Shown here: positions 1-8,641 of the stretch, in pieces
How positions within the stretch are numbered: the stretch's first letter is position 1
Layout: each line of letters starts with the position of its first letter
Source: Aeromonas rivipollensis
GTDB lineage: Bacteria > Pseudomonadota > Gammaproteobacteria > Enterobacterales > Aeromonadaceae
Direction: 5' to 3'
Length of the DNA stretch: 64,000 nt
NCBI RefSeq assembly: GCF_037811135.1
Contig: NZ_CP149130.1
Location: 509,001-573,000 of the forward strand
Program-made: the position numbers and the translations under genes
Notes under the pieces: generated by a model
Database searches by the model: none
What the model was told of the DNA's origin: nothing
Seen by the model: only the letters and a program-made list of their open reading frames with translations

Positions 1-125
1 TTCTTTTACCAGCGCGCTGCGTTAGGTTGTCTGGCCTGAATGGTCCCATTGTCTTCTGTGCGAGATGGGCGTTATTTCACTGCGGTGCTTGCCAGGGCAA
101 GCCTGCGAATTGCGGCGTGGTTTCT

Positions 126-1703
126 ATGTTCCTGTTCCGGATTGATCTTGCCCGTACGAGATGGCGCCTTGGCTGTGCCTTGCTGGTCTTGACCCTGCCA
201 CTGCTGGCGGGAGGCTGGATGGTGCACAACAGCTATGAGCAGGAGTTGAAGAGCGACGCCAGCGCCTCCGCCTACAAGGCGCGAACCTTGCTTGAGCGCA
301 TGCTGGATCAGGCCGAGCAGGCCAACCTGGAGGCATTGCCGCTGGTGAACCGGCCCTGTAGCGGCAACCTGCTGCAACTGCGCAAGAGAGTGGCCCTCGA
401 GCCTTTCCTGCGCTCGGTCAATCTGGTGCGCGACGGGGTGATCAACTGCACCTCGCTGTTTGGAGCTGTCCATGAGGTGGATGACAGGTCGGTCTACACG
501 CAGAACAAGTTGCTGCTGATGCGCGGCAACAAGGTGCGTCAGAATCATCCGCTGCTGGTGGTGCGCCATGATCGCGGGCGCGATGCGGCGCTGAGCGCCA
601 TCGACAGCACCCAGCTCAGCTTCATGCTCGCCATGAGCAGCGACAGCAGCGAGCTCTACCTGCAGGTCGGGTCGGCCTGGATCGATGAATCCGGCCATCA
701 CCAGAACCGGCCCCCCAGGCTGCACAGCAAGACTCGCCTTGCCCTCGCCTCCCACCGCTACCCCTTCGCCATCCATGCGGGCTATGCCATGCCGCTCTAC
801 TGGCACTCCCTGTGGGAGGCTCGCCATCTGGCCCTGCTGTGGCTGGCCGGCACCTCTGTGCTGCTCGCGCTGCTGGTGTGGTGGGTGCTCGGTCGCCCTG
901 GCTCCCCGACGGACGAGCTGAGGCGCGGGTTGCTGGCGGGGGAGTTCGTTCCCTACCTGCAACCCCTGATGGCCAGCAAGGACGGCCGCATGGTGGGGGC
1001 CGAGGTGCTGATGCGCTGGCAGCACCCGAGCTCAGGCTTGATCCGCCCGGATTTATTCATCCCCCAGGCGGAAGAGTCCGGGCTGATAGTGCCCATGACC
1101 ACCCATCTCATGAAGGTGGTGGCCCATCGCCTGAAGCAGGTGCAGAGCCAGCTGCCCGAGGGATTTCACATCAGCTTCAACATCAGCGCCGCCCACTGCC
1201 GGGATCTCTCCCTGCTGACGGAGTGCCGCGCCTTCCTCGCCCACTTCCAGCCGGGTCGGGTGGCACTGGTGCTGGAGCTGACCGAGCGGGAGCTGCTGGT
1301 GGCCAACCCCCATACCCTCTCCCTGTTCGCACAGCTGGACGAGATGGGGGTCAAGCTCGCCATCGATGACTTTGGCACCGGCCACTCCAGCCTGATCTAC
1401 CTGCAGCAGTTCCATGTGGACTATCTCAAGATCGATCGCTCCTTCATAGGGCGCATCGGCACCGAGTCCCTTTCCGAACACATAGTCGACAACGTGATCG
1501 ATCTCGGTCGCAGGCTGGGCCTGGCCCTGGTCGCCGAAGGGGTCGAGACCGAGCACCAGGCCGCGTACCTCAGGGGCAAGGGGGTCCACTACCTGCAGGG
1601 ATACCTGTTCGCGCGCCCCCAGCCGCTGCGTCAGTTCTGCCAGGGGTTGACGGCAGGGGAGGCGGATACCCAGCCGGTTGCCGGTCGCGCCACTTCCGCC
1701 TGA
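126..1703 (+). CDS. CSS-motif EAL-domain c-di-GMP phosphodiesterase (PdeC-like)
   Basis: Inner-membrane enzyme predicted to hydrolyse cyclic di-GMP. The ATG at 126 gives 525 residues, matching the 527-residue paralogue that follows; an in-frame start at 27 would add 33 residues without membrane character. Order: TM helix (about 14-33), periplasmic CSS domain with Cys78 and Cys108, second TM (about 232-255), then a cytosolic EAL domain. The EAL hallmarks are intact: the signature reads EVL in GAEVLMRW, followed by ELTERE, IDDFGTGHSS, DYLKIDRSF and VAEGVET. In E. coli PdeC a cysteine pair with the same 30-residue spacing forms a Dsb-controlled disulfide that governs activity; applying that here is inference. 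No strong Shine-Dalgarno sequence is visible before the start. Confidence 0.88.
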   Translation: MFLFRIDLARTRWRLGCALLVLTLPLLAGGWMVHNSYEQELKSDASASAYKARTLLERMLDQAEQANLEALPLVNRPCSGNLLQLRKRVALEPFLRSVNLVRDGVINCTSLFGAVHEVDDRSVYTQNKLLLMRGNKVRQNHPLLVVRHDRGRDAALSAIDSTQLSFMLAMSSDSSELYLQVGSAWIDESGHHQNRPPRLHSKTRLALASHRYPFAIHAGYAMPLYWHSLWEARHLALLWLAGTSVLLALLVWWVLGRPGSPTDELRRGLLAGEFVPYLQPLMASKDGRMVGAEVLMRWQHPSSGLIRPDLFIPQAEESGLIVPMTTHLMKVVAHRLKQVQSQLPEGFHISFNISAAHCRDLSLLTECRAFLAHFQPGRVALVLELTERELLVANPHTLSLFAQLDEMGVKLAIDDFGTGHSSLIYLQQFHVDYLKIDRSFIGRIGTESLSEHIVDNVIDLGRRLGLALVAEGVETEHQAAYLRGKGVHYLQGYLFARPQPLRQFCQGLTAGEADTQPVAGRATSA

Positions 1704-1795
1704 GCACCTCAGTGCGGTTGCTCGTTATTTGACCGGTTAGGCCTGGGTTCAGCTTGGGTTGCTAACATGGCGATCCTTTACGAACGGGATCCGCC

Positions 1796-3379
1796 ATGCG
1801 TTATTGCTCCGCGGCCGACACGGCCAGACCCAGGCCAAGACTGCTGATCACCTTGCTGATGTTCGCGCTGCCCATGCTGCTCGGCAACTGGGCCATGCTC
1901 GTTCGCTATCGGGTCGATCTGCAGTGGGAGTCCCATCAGGCGGCGAGCCATACCCTGGCGCTGATGGAAACCATGCTGTCTCATGCCCAGGCGGCCAATC
2001 GCCAGGCCTTACCATTTCTGGGCAAGCCCTGCGCCACTGCGCTGCCGACCCTCAGATCCCTGGTCGCCATGGTGCCCTTCGTGCGTTCGGTCAACCTGAG
2101 CCAGGGAGACAGCATCTACTGCACCTCCCAGTTTGGCCGACGCCGGATCCCCTATACCGCCGAGCAGTACAGTCAGGGCCAGCTGCGCCTGATGGAAGGG
2201 AACGAGGTGCGGCGGCATCATCCCGTCCTCTCGGTGCGCACCGGCACTGTGCAAGGGGCGGTGATGACCCTGATCGATGGGGATTACCTCAACTTCATGC
2301 TGAGACTCAACCAGGGAGCCATGCCCCTGATGCTCAGGGTGGGTGATTGCTGGCTCGACGAGGAGGGCCACTTCTTCGCCGCCAAGCCTTCCCTGGCGAG
2401 TCAGGGGCATGTCGAGCTCCAGGCTGCTGGCTATCCTCTCTCCATCTATGCGGGCTACTCCTCTGCGCCCACCCTGATGGGGCTGTGGTGGCATCATGGC
2501 TTCGGGGTCTGGCTGCTGTTTGCCTTCAGTGCCGGTGTAGCCTTGCTCATGTGGTGGCTGCTGGGGCGTCCCCGCTCCCCGACCAGCGAGCTGGCCCGGG
2601 CCCTGCGGGCCAAAGAATTCATTCCCTACCTGCAACCCCTGGTGGAGAGCGGCAGCGAACGCATCATGGGGGCCGAGGTGCTGATGCGCTGGCAGCATCC
2701 CGACGTGGGGCTGATCCGGCCGGATCTCTTCATTCCCCAGGCGGAGGCCAGCGGCCTGATAGTGCCCATGACCAGCCTCATCATGGGGAAGGTGGGGCCG
2801 CAGCTGGCCGCGAGCCAGGCGCAGTTGCCCGATGGCTTCCATGTCAGCTTCAACATCAGTGCGGCCCATTGCCGCGACGACAGCCTGCTGGAGGAGTGCC
2901 GCAGCTTCCTCGCCCGCTTCGCACCGGGCAAGGTGATCCTGGTGCTGGAGCTGACCGAGCGGGAGCTGCTGGTGGCGGATCTCCATACCCTCTCGCTGTT
3001 CCAGGCGTTGAACGAGATGGGGATCAAGCTGGCCATAGATGATTTTGGCACCGGCCACTCCAGCCTGGTCTATCTGCAGCAGTTCCATGTGGACTACCTC
3101 AAGATCGACCAGTCCTTCATCGCGCGCATAGGTACCGAGTCCCTTTCCGAGCACATAGTCGACAACGTGATCGATCTGGGCCACCGTCTCGGCCTGGCGC
3201 TGGTAGCCGAAGGGGTCGAGACCCGCGAACAGGCGGAGTATCTCAAGGGCAAGGTGACCTATCTGCAGGGCTACCTGCTCGGCCGCCCCATGCCCATCCA
3301 GCAATTCTGCGACGAGTGGCTGGCGCAGGAGTCCTCGCCAGCGATTGACGCCGAAGAGGCGCTGCTTGAACCAGCCTGA
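1796..3379 (+). CDS. CSS-motif EAL-domain c-di-GMP phosphodiesterase, tandem paralogue
   Basis: Second copy of the same architecture, 527 residues, 92 bp downstream of the first and in the same direction. N-terminal TM (about 15-35), periplasmic CSS domain with Cys79 and Cys109 at the same 30-residue spacing, second TM near 235-258, then an EAL domain with EVL, ELTERE, IDDFGTGHSS, DYLKIDQSF and VAEGVET. The EAL halves of the two copies are nearly identical in many stretches while the periplasmic sensor halves differ clearly. That pattern suggests duplication followed by divergence of the input domain. A GGGA lies just upstream of the ATG. The gene ends before a bidirectional terminator shared with the convergent SDR gene. 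Confidence 0.88.
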   Translation: MRYCSAADTARPRPRLLITLLMFALPMLLGNWAMLVRYRVDLQWESHQAASHTLALMETMLSHAQAANRQALPFLGKPCATALPTLRSLVAMVPFVRSVNLSQGDSIYCTSQFGRRRIPYTAEQYSQGQLRLMEGNEVRRHHPVLSVRTGTVQGAVMTLIDGDYLNFMLRLNQGAMPLMLRVGDCWLDEEGHFFAAKPSLASQGHVELQAAGYPLSIYAGYSSAPTLMGLWWHHGFGVWLLFAFSAGVALLMWWLLGRPRSPTSELARALRAKEFIPYLQPLVESGSERIMGAEVLMRWQHPDVGLIRPDLFIPQAEASGLIVPMTSLIMGKVGPQLAASQAQLPDGFHVSFNISAAHCRDDSLLEECRSFLARFAPGKVILVLELTERELLVADLHTLSLFQALNEMGIKLAIDDFGTGHSSLVYLQQFHVDYLKIDQSFIARIGTESLSEHIVDNVIDLGHRLGLALVAEGVETREQAEYLKGKVTYLQGYLLGRPMPIQQFCDEWLAQESSPAIDAEEALLEPA

Positions 3380-3440
3380 GCCAGACCTGTCACCCAGGCC
3401 GCATCAGGGCAGTGCCTGACAGTGGTCCCCCCTGATGAGC

Positions 3441-3466
3441 AAGCCCCGGCGAGTGCCGGGGCTTTT
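3441..3466. terminator. Bidirectional terminator between the EAL and SDR genes
   Basis: An inverted repeat AAGCCCCGGC / GCCGGGGCTT with a GAGT loop and a short T run on the plus strand lies between two convergent genes. Confidence 0.8.
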
Positions 3467-3488
3467 GTATCCGAGATCAAAGGGAAAG

Positions 3489-4238
3489 TCAGGCGGAGAA
3501 GCCGCCATCTATGGTCAGACTGGCGCCAGTGACATAGCCTGCTTCAGGCCCCGCCAGGTAGGCGACGAAGCTGGCGATCTCCTCATCCTTGCCATAGCGG
3601 GCCAGCGCCATCATCCCCTTCAGTTGCTCCGCCGATTCCCCGTCAGCCGGGTTCATGTCGGTATCGACCGGGCCTGGCTGCACGTTGTTGACCGTGATGC
3701 CCCGCGGGCCCAGATCCCGTGCCATGCCTTTGGTCAGGCCGACCAGGGCCGACTTGCTCATGGCGTAGACGGACCCGCCCGCCATGGGGATGCGGTCTGC
3801 ATTGGTGCTGCCGATGTTGATGATGCGCCCCCCCTTGCCCATGTGATGAGCCGCCTCCTGACAGGCCACGAAGACGCTGCGGATGTTGACCGCCAGGGTG
3901 CGATCCAGGTCATCCAGGGTCAGCTCCTCAAGGTGGCCCCATACCAGTACCCCGGCATTGTTGACGAGAATGTCCAGCCGCCCGAAGCAGGTGACGCTCT
4001 GGCGGATGGCGTGCTGCACGGCCACGGCATCCGCGCTGTCGGCCCGGATGGCCAGGGCCTTGCCGCCCGCCGCCGTGATGGTCGCGACAAGCTCTTCTGC
4101 CTTGCTGGCGGAAGAGACATAGGTAAAGGCCACGGCGGCACCGTCGCGAGCGAGGCGTTTCACAATGGCGGCACCTATGCCGCGGGAACCACCTTGTACG
4201 AAGGCAACTTGTCCACTGAGGGGTTTGACGGTCAACAT
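3489..4238 (-). CDS. SDR family NAD(P)-dependent oxidoreductase
   Basis: Classical short-chain dehydrogenase of 249 residues, cytosolic. The N-terminal cofactor loop reads GGSRGIG, followed by an NNAG motif, an IGSTN segment carrying the catalytic serine region, and the YxxxK pair in YAMSK. The C-terminus is the usual SDR ending (GYVTGASLTIDGG). The substrate cannot be told from sequence; best matches would be 3-oxoacyl-ACP-reductase-like SDRs of unknown role. The gene is divergent from a LysR regulator with 176 bp between the starts, the classic arrangement in which the regulator controls the neighbour. Confidence 0.85.
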   Translation of the reverse strand: MLTVKPLSGQVAFVQGGSRGIGAAIVKRLARDGAAVAFTYVSSASKAEELVATITAAGGKALAIRADSADAVAVQHAIRQSVTCFGRLDILVNNAGVLVWGHLEELTLDDLDRTLAVNIRSVFVACQEAAHHMGKGGRIINIGSTNADRIPMAGGSVYAMSKSALVGLTKGMARDLGPRGITVNNVQPGPVDTDMNPADGESAEQLKGMMALARYGKDEEIASFVAYLAGPEAGYVTGASLTIDGGFSA

Positions 4239-4414
4239 CTGATCTCTCCTGTCTGGTGATAAAGCAAGGTCTGAGCGAGTTGGGAACTCAAGGCTCTCCA
4301 GGCCACCCCAAGCAAGGAGTGGTGTTGAATGAACCTGTTGTCAGTGTGATTGATTCCTCATGGTTGATTAAGTGGCTATCATTCCAATCTCTAATTCCCT
4401 GAAGGACCGAGTCG

Positions 4415-5338
4415 ATGACAGTACAGGACCCCTTTCTGAGCGTCAGACACTTTGTCGCCGTGGCTCGGACAGGCAGTTTTACCGCAGCGGCGCTGGGGCT
4501 GGGGCTGACCGGCTCGGCGTTGAGCAAGAGCATAGTGCGCCTGGAGGCGCGACTGGGGGTCAAGCTGCTGCACAGAACAACCCGTCGGGTGAGCCTGACC
4601 CCGGAAGGAGAGGCGTATCTGGCCAGCTGTCTTCAGGCTATGCGGGTGCTGGAGGAGGCGGAGCAGAGCCTTGCATCGGGAAAGCAGAGCCCGTCGGGTC
4701 GCGTGCGCATCGATCTGCCCGCTGCGTTTGGCCGCAGGCACGTGCTGCCTATCCTGCTGGAACTGGCTGGTCAGCATCCACAGCTGGATCTGTCGGTGAC
4801 CTTCAACGAGCGCAAGGTCGATCTCATCGAGGCCAACATCGATCTGGTGGTACGCATAGGGGCGCTGGAGGACCAGGCGGATCTCGTTGCGCGCCGTCTG
4901 GGGGAGCAGAGGCTGGTCATCTGCGGGGCGCCCTCCTATCTGGCCAGGCGCGGGGTGCCCTTGACCCCGGATGAGCTGTCACGGCACGACTGCATCATCG
5001 ACTGGCGAGCCGGCCATCGTCATGGCTGGCTGCTGAGGAATGGGGCGGGCAAAACGGAAGCCCGTGACATCCCGGTGCGCTACGAGATGGGGGATGGGGA
5101 AGCAGTGCGGGCAGCGGCACTGGCTGGCCTTGGGCTGGTGCAGGTGCCGACCTGGCTGGTAAACGAGCAGTTGGGATCGGGCGCCCTCGTCTCGGTGCTC
5201 GATGATCACTCCGGCGGCGAGATGCCGATCAATCTCCTCTGGGCCCGTAGTCAGCACATGCCGCTCAAGGTGCGCGTCCTGGTCGATGCCTTGCTGCTGG
5301 CGGCGCAACAGAGTGGCAGTGCCTTCCGGGCCACCTGA
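4415..5338 (+). CDS. LysR family transcriptional regulator
   Basis: A 307-residue LysR-type regulator. The N-terminal winged HTH covers residues 1-60 (FVAVARTGSFTAAALGLGL, then LHRTTRRVSLTPEGE) and is followed by the two-lobed inducer-binding domain. An AAGGA lies 8 nt before the ATG. It is divergent from the SDR gene at 4238, so the natural guess is that it regulates that gene and itself from the shared intergenic region. It belongs to the large CrgA-like branch whose members usually sit beside oxidoreductases; the inducer is unknown. Confidence 0.88.
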   Translation: MTVQDPFLSVRHFVAVARTGSFTAAALGLGLTGSALSKSIVRLEARLGVKLLHRTTRRVSLTPEGEAYLASCLQAMRVLEEAEQSLASGKQSPSGRVRIDLPAAFGRRHVLPILLELAGQHPQLDLSVTFNERKVDLIEANIDLVVRIGALEDQADLVARRLGEQRLVICGAPSYLARRGVPLTPDELSRHDCIIDWRAGHRHGWLLRNGAGKTEARDIPVRYEMGDGEAVRAAALAGLGLVQVPTWLVNEQLGSGALVSVLDDHSGGEMPINLLWARSQHMPLKVRVLVDALLLAAQQSGSAFRAT

Positions 5339-5392
5339 GCTGGCTGTCGTGAGCCCCCGAGATCAACACTGCCGGGGAGGTACAGTGAGCGC

Positions 5393-6301
5393 TCAGCTCA
5401 GGCTGTGCAACCAGTTCGCCAGCGTCTCGTGGGCGCTGCCGGGCTCGGGTCTGGCGGGAGCGAGCAGGTGGTAGCCGGTGCCATCCGGAACGAAACCGAG
5501 CGGGGCCACCAGTAGCCCTGCCTCCAGGTCGTCACACACCAGCCGATAGGGGCCTATGGCGACGCCAAGGCCCGCCACCGCCGCCTGCAGGCTGAAGTAG
5601 AAGTGCTCGAAGCGCAGGCTGGGTGCCTCGTCATTCAGGGGAGGGCCTGCATTCTCCTGCCAGCGTGACCAGGCATCCGGGCGTGTCTTGGTGTGCAGGC
5701 GGGGGGCCGAGGGACGCAGGGCGGACTCTTCCCCTCGCGGCTCGAAAAACTGCGCCACCTTGCCCGGCTGACAGACAGGCCCGGTCAGCTCCTCGAACAG
5801 CAGCTGGCTGTGCAGATCCTCGGGCCAGTCGAAGTCATTGCGCCGGATGGCGAGATCGATGCCGCTGCCAAAACTGAGGGCGCCGCCCCCCGCCATCAGG
5901 TGAACGTCCAGCTCGGGGTGCAGGGCCTGAAAGGCGGGCCAGCGCGGGATCAGCCAGCGCATCAGCAGGGTGGGCTCGCAGGAGAGCACCAGCGACTGGG
6001 GGCGGCTCCGCTGGCGCAGCGCCTGGGCCGTCTCCCGGATCTGCCCCAGCCCCTCCCTGACCGCCAGATAGAGCCGGTCGCCCGCCTCGGTCAGGAAGAC
6101 CCGGCGCTGGCGCCGCTCGAACAGCCTGACTCCCAGATCTTCCTCCAGCAGGCGCACCGCCCGGCTGATGGCACCATGGGTGAGGTGCAGCTCGTCGGCG
6201 GCGCGGCCGAAGTGCTCGGTGCGGGCCGCCACCTCGAAACAGCGCAGGGCCGTCAGGGAGGGCAGCGACAGGCTTTTCTGTGAATTTTTCTCACCGTTCA
6301 T
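5393..6301 (-). CDS. LysR family transcriptional regulator, GcvA-like
   Basis: A 302-residue LysR regulator. The HTH is residues 15-75 (LTALRCFEVAARTEHFGRA, LHLTHGAISRAVRLLEEDLG), with the GcvA-type opening SLPSLTALRCFEVAAR. The inducer domain follows. It is divergent from the LysE-type exporter that begins at 6378, which suggests it controls that exporter in response to the exported compound or a related metabolite, as ArgP does for ArgO. This is inference from layout. Confidence 0.87.
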   Translation of the reverse strand: MNGEKNSQKSLSLPSLTALRCFEVAARTEHFGRAADELHLTHGAISRAVRLLEEDLGVRLFERRQRRVFLTEAGDRLYLAVREGLGQIRETAQALRQRSRPQSLVLSCEPTLLMRWLIPRWPAFQALHPELDVHLMAGGGALSFGSGIDLAIRRNDFDWPEDLHSQLLFEELTGPVCQPGKVAQFFEPRGEESALRPSAPRLHTKTRPDAWSRWQENAGPPLNDEAPSLRFEHFYFSLQAAVAGLGVAIGPYRLVCDDLEAGLLVAPLGFVPDGTGYHLLAPARPEPGSAHETLANWLHSLS

Positions 6302-6377
6302 GTCAGAAGTTATCGTTCGTCATTGGGGTTATTGCCAAATAAAATAGCCGATATCCCATGTGAACAGGACTATTTTC

Positions 6378-6995
6378 ATGACCGAACTGTTAGCCGTCGT
6401 CGCCATTACCTTCTTTGCCGTGATCAGCCCGGGGCCCGATTTTGCCATGGTGTCGCGCAACAGCCTGCTGCTCTCCCGTCGCACCGGCGTGCTGACGGCG
6501 CTCGGCATAGCGGCCGGGGTCTGTGTCCACGTGAGCTACACCCTGCTGGGGGTGGGTCTCTTGATCCAGCAGTCCCTCTGGCTGTTCAACCTCATCAAGC
6601 TGGCGGGGGCGGCCTATCTCATCTTCCTCGGCATCAAGATGCTGCGGGCCCAGCCCGCGACCGGCGAAGAGATGGCCAGTCAGCCAGCCCTCTCCAGCCT
6701 GGGGGCACTGCGCACCGGTTTTCTGACCAATGTGCTCAACCCCAAGACCACCATCTTCATCGTCAGCCTCTTCATGCAGGTGGTGCAGCCACAGACGCCG
6801 CTGGCGGTCCAGCTCGGCTATGGCGCCTTCATCGTACTGGCCCACGCCCTCTGGTTCAGCGCCGTGGCGCTCTTCTTCTCCAGCGCGTCGGTGCGGGCTC
6901 GTCTGCTGGCGGTGCGCCACTGGATCGACCGGGTGTTTGGCGGTCTGCTGGTGGGATTCGGCATGCTGCTGGCACTGACCCAGCAATCGCGCTGA
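6378..6995 (+). CDS. LysE/RhtB family amino-acid exporter
   Basis: A 205-residue inner-membrane exporter with about six TM helices. It opens with the family signature: a hydrophobic helix followed by SPGPDFAMVSRNSLL. Family members export amino acids such as lysine, threonine, homoserine or cysteine; the substrate here cannot be assigned. The ATG at 6378 is preferred over the in-frame GTG at 6360 because an AGGA sits about 9 nt before it. Divergent from the GcvA-like LysR gene. A weak hairpin (7000-7018) follows the stop codon. Confidence 0.86.
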   Translation: MTELLAVVAITFFAVISPGPDFAMVSRNSLLLSRRTGVLTALGIAAGVCVHVSYTLLGVGLLIQQSLWLFNLIKLAGAAYLIFLGIKMLRAQPATGEEMASQPALSSLGALRTGFLTNVLNPKTTIFIVSLFMQVVQPQTPLAVQLGYGAFIVLAHALWFSAVALFFSSASVRARLLAVRHWIDRVFGGLLVGFGMLLALTQQSR

Positions 6996-6999
6996 GGGG

Positions 7000-7018
7000 A
7001 AGGGGGCTGGTCCCCCTT
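7000..7018 (+). terminator. Weak hairpin after the LysE-type gene
   Basis: AAGGGGG / CCCCCTT with a CTGGT loop just after the stop codon. It lacks a clean T run, so termination is only likely. Confidence 0.45.
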
Positions 7019-7111
7019 ATCTACCCTCGACTGTAGGGGCTTGTTTTTCATGCCTTGGCGCTCGCTTTTCGGTAGAATTGCCGCTCATTTTGAAGTCAGA
7101 TGAGGCGCGGT

Positions 7112-8518
7112 ATGACGGTCAGGTTCCAGGCATTTCACAGCATCAAGGCGATTGGCAATCGGGAGGTGCTGTTCAACTGGTCCAGGACCAACCCCCTCGG
7201 CGCCCTGGATCAGGTGTGGCGTCCGAAGAATCGCGACGAGCTGCAGCAGCTGCTGCGGGAATACCCGGAACGCAAGCTGCGGCTCATCGGCTCCGGCCTC
7301 TCCTTCGAACCCATCCACAGCGTCTATGCCGAGGGCAGTCAGGCGCTGCTGGTGGATTTGCACCATCTGCGCGGCCAGCTGGCGAAAACCGCCGATACCG
7401 TCACCTACCAGGCGGGCACGCCCCTCGATACCGTCTATGGGGATCTCATCGCCATGGATAGGATGCTGCCGGCGTCCCCCGGCGTCATCGGCATCCAGAC
7501 CCTGGGGGGCGCGCTCAGCACAGGCACCCACGGTCAGGGGCTGCACCAGTCCTCCCTATGCGATGCGGTGGAAGCCCTGACGGTGATGCTGGCCAATGGG
7601 GACATCATTGAAGTGGATCGCACCGATCCGCGCTTCGGCGCCTTCGTGATGGGCATGGGCATGCTCGGCGTGCTGCTCGACGTGCGCCTTCGCACTGTGC
7701 CAAACCGCATCATGCGCTGCACCAAGTTCACCACCGACTATCCCTTCCTGCTGGAACACAACGAGCGGCTCAACCGTGAACACAGCTTCGTGAAGAGCTG
7801 GTGGTTCGCCTGGACCGGCGAGAGCCACATCTGGCTGGTGGATCCCGCCTCCGAGGAGGAGGTGGCCCGCTACCGCGCCGGGGGCAGCGAGCCACTGCTG
7901 CTGGAGGAGGACGTTGGCAGCGCCATGAACGCCGCTCTCAATGACACCATAGACGCCACCCTGCAGAAGATGGCGCGGGACACCAAGGACGAGGCGCGCC
8001 GCGGCGAGCACTTCGAGACGGTGCGCCGCTTCAAGGATGCCTCTGACCTGGTGGGCAACGTCTACCAGATCCTCTGCAAGGGGATTCCAGCGCCCCAGAT
8101 CAACTGCGAGGTGGCTGTGCCCCTCGAGCGCATGCAGGAGGCCCTCGCGATCCTGCAGCACTGGCAGGAGCGCAACCCGGGAGCGCTGCATTACCCCTTC
8201 ATATTGCGCTGCACCGGCCCCTCCGAGGCCTGGCTCAGTGCCGCCTATGGCAAGTCGGTGTGCTGGATAGGGTTCCTGGTCTATCTGGCGGCGGACGGCA
8301 CCTTCGTGGGCGGCTCCATGGAGCAGATGCGCGAGCTGCAGCAACTGCTGGTGCCGCTCGGCGGCACGCCGCATTTTGGCAAGCACCTGGCGATGGATCT
8401 CTACGACTTCCCGGCCCTGCTGCCGCGCTGGCACGACTTCCTGGCCTTGAAGCGCGAGCTCGATCCCCATGGCCGCTTCGAAAACCGCTGGCTCGGCGAG
8501 CTGTTCGCCAACCGGTGA
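7112..8518 (+). CDS. FAD-binding oxidoreductase, D-arabinono-1,4-lactone oxidase type
   Basis: A 468-residue flavoprotein with an N-terminal FAD-binding (PCMH) domain and a C-terminal ALO-type substrate domain. Visible family features are the WRPKNRDELQQLL opening, the GSGLSFEPIH loop, GGALSTGTHGQG (flavin binding) and the closing KRELDPHGRFENRW segment. Relatives oxidise aldonolactones or alditols using oxygen or another acceptor; the substrate here is unknown. The ATG at 7112 has GAGG 7 nt upstream and is preferred over the in-frame ATG at 7100, which has none. A terminator follows before the GTPase gene. Confidence 0.84.
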   Translation: MTVRFQAFHSIKAIGNREVLFNWSRTNPLGALDQVWRPKNRDELQQLLREYPERKLRLIGSGLSFEPIHSVYAEGSQALLVDLHHLRGQLAKTADTVTYQAGTPLDTVYGDLIAMDRMLPASPGVIGIQTLGGALSTGTHGQGLHQSSLCDAVEALTVMLANGDIIEVDRTDPRFGAFVMGMGMLGVLLDVRLRTVPNRIMRCTKFTTDYPFLLEHNERLNREHSFVKSWWFAWTGESHIWLVDPASEEEVARYRAGGSEPLLLEEDVGSAMNAALNDTIDATLQKMARDTKDEARRGEHFETVRRFKDASDLVGNVYQILCKGIPAPQINCEVAVPLERMQEALAILQHWQERNPGALHYPFILRCTGPSEAWLSAAYGKSVCWIGFLVYLAADGTFVGGSMEQMRELQQLLVPLGGTPHFGKHLAMDLYDFPALLPRWHDFLALKRELDPHGRFENRWLGELFANR

Positions 8519-8523
8519 GGATG

Positions 8524-8551
8524 GCCCCTTGGAAAGGGGCGATATTTTTTG
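8524..8551 (+). terminator. Rho-independent terminator
   Basis: GCCCCTT / AAGGGGC hairpin with a GGA loop, followed by GATA and a run of T, just after the oxidoreductase stop codon. Confidence 0.75.
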
Positions 8552-8641
8552 CTCCCTTCTTCCCTGGTGGGAGAAGGGTTGGGGAGGAGGGGAAGAGATA
8601 GCCTCTTCAAGCCCCATGACGACAGGCGCTAAGGATGTGAC

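Noticed and set aside
3467..4260. Plus-strand ORF 3435-4259 of 274 codons opposite the SDR gene
   Set aside because: It is antisense to a complete SDR with all catalytic motifs and includes the terminator region.
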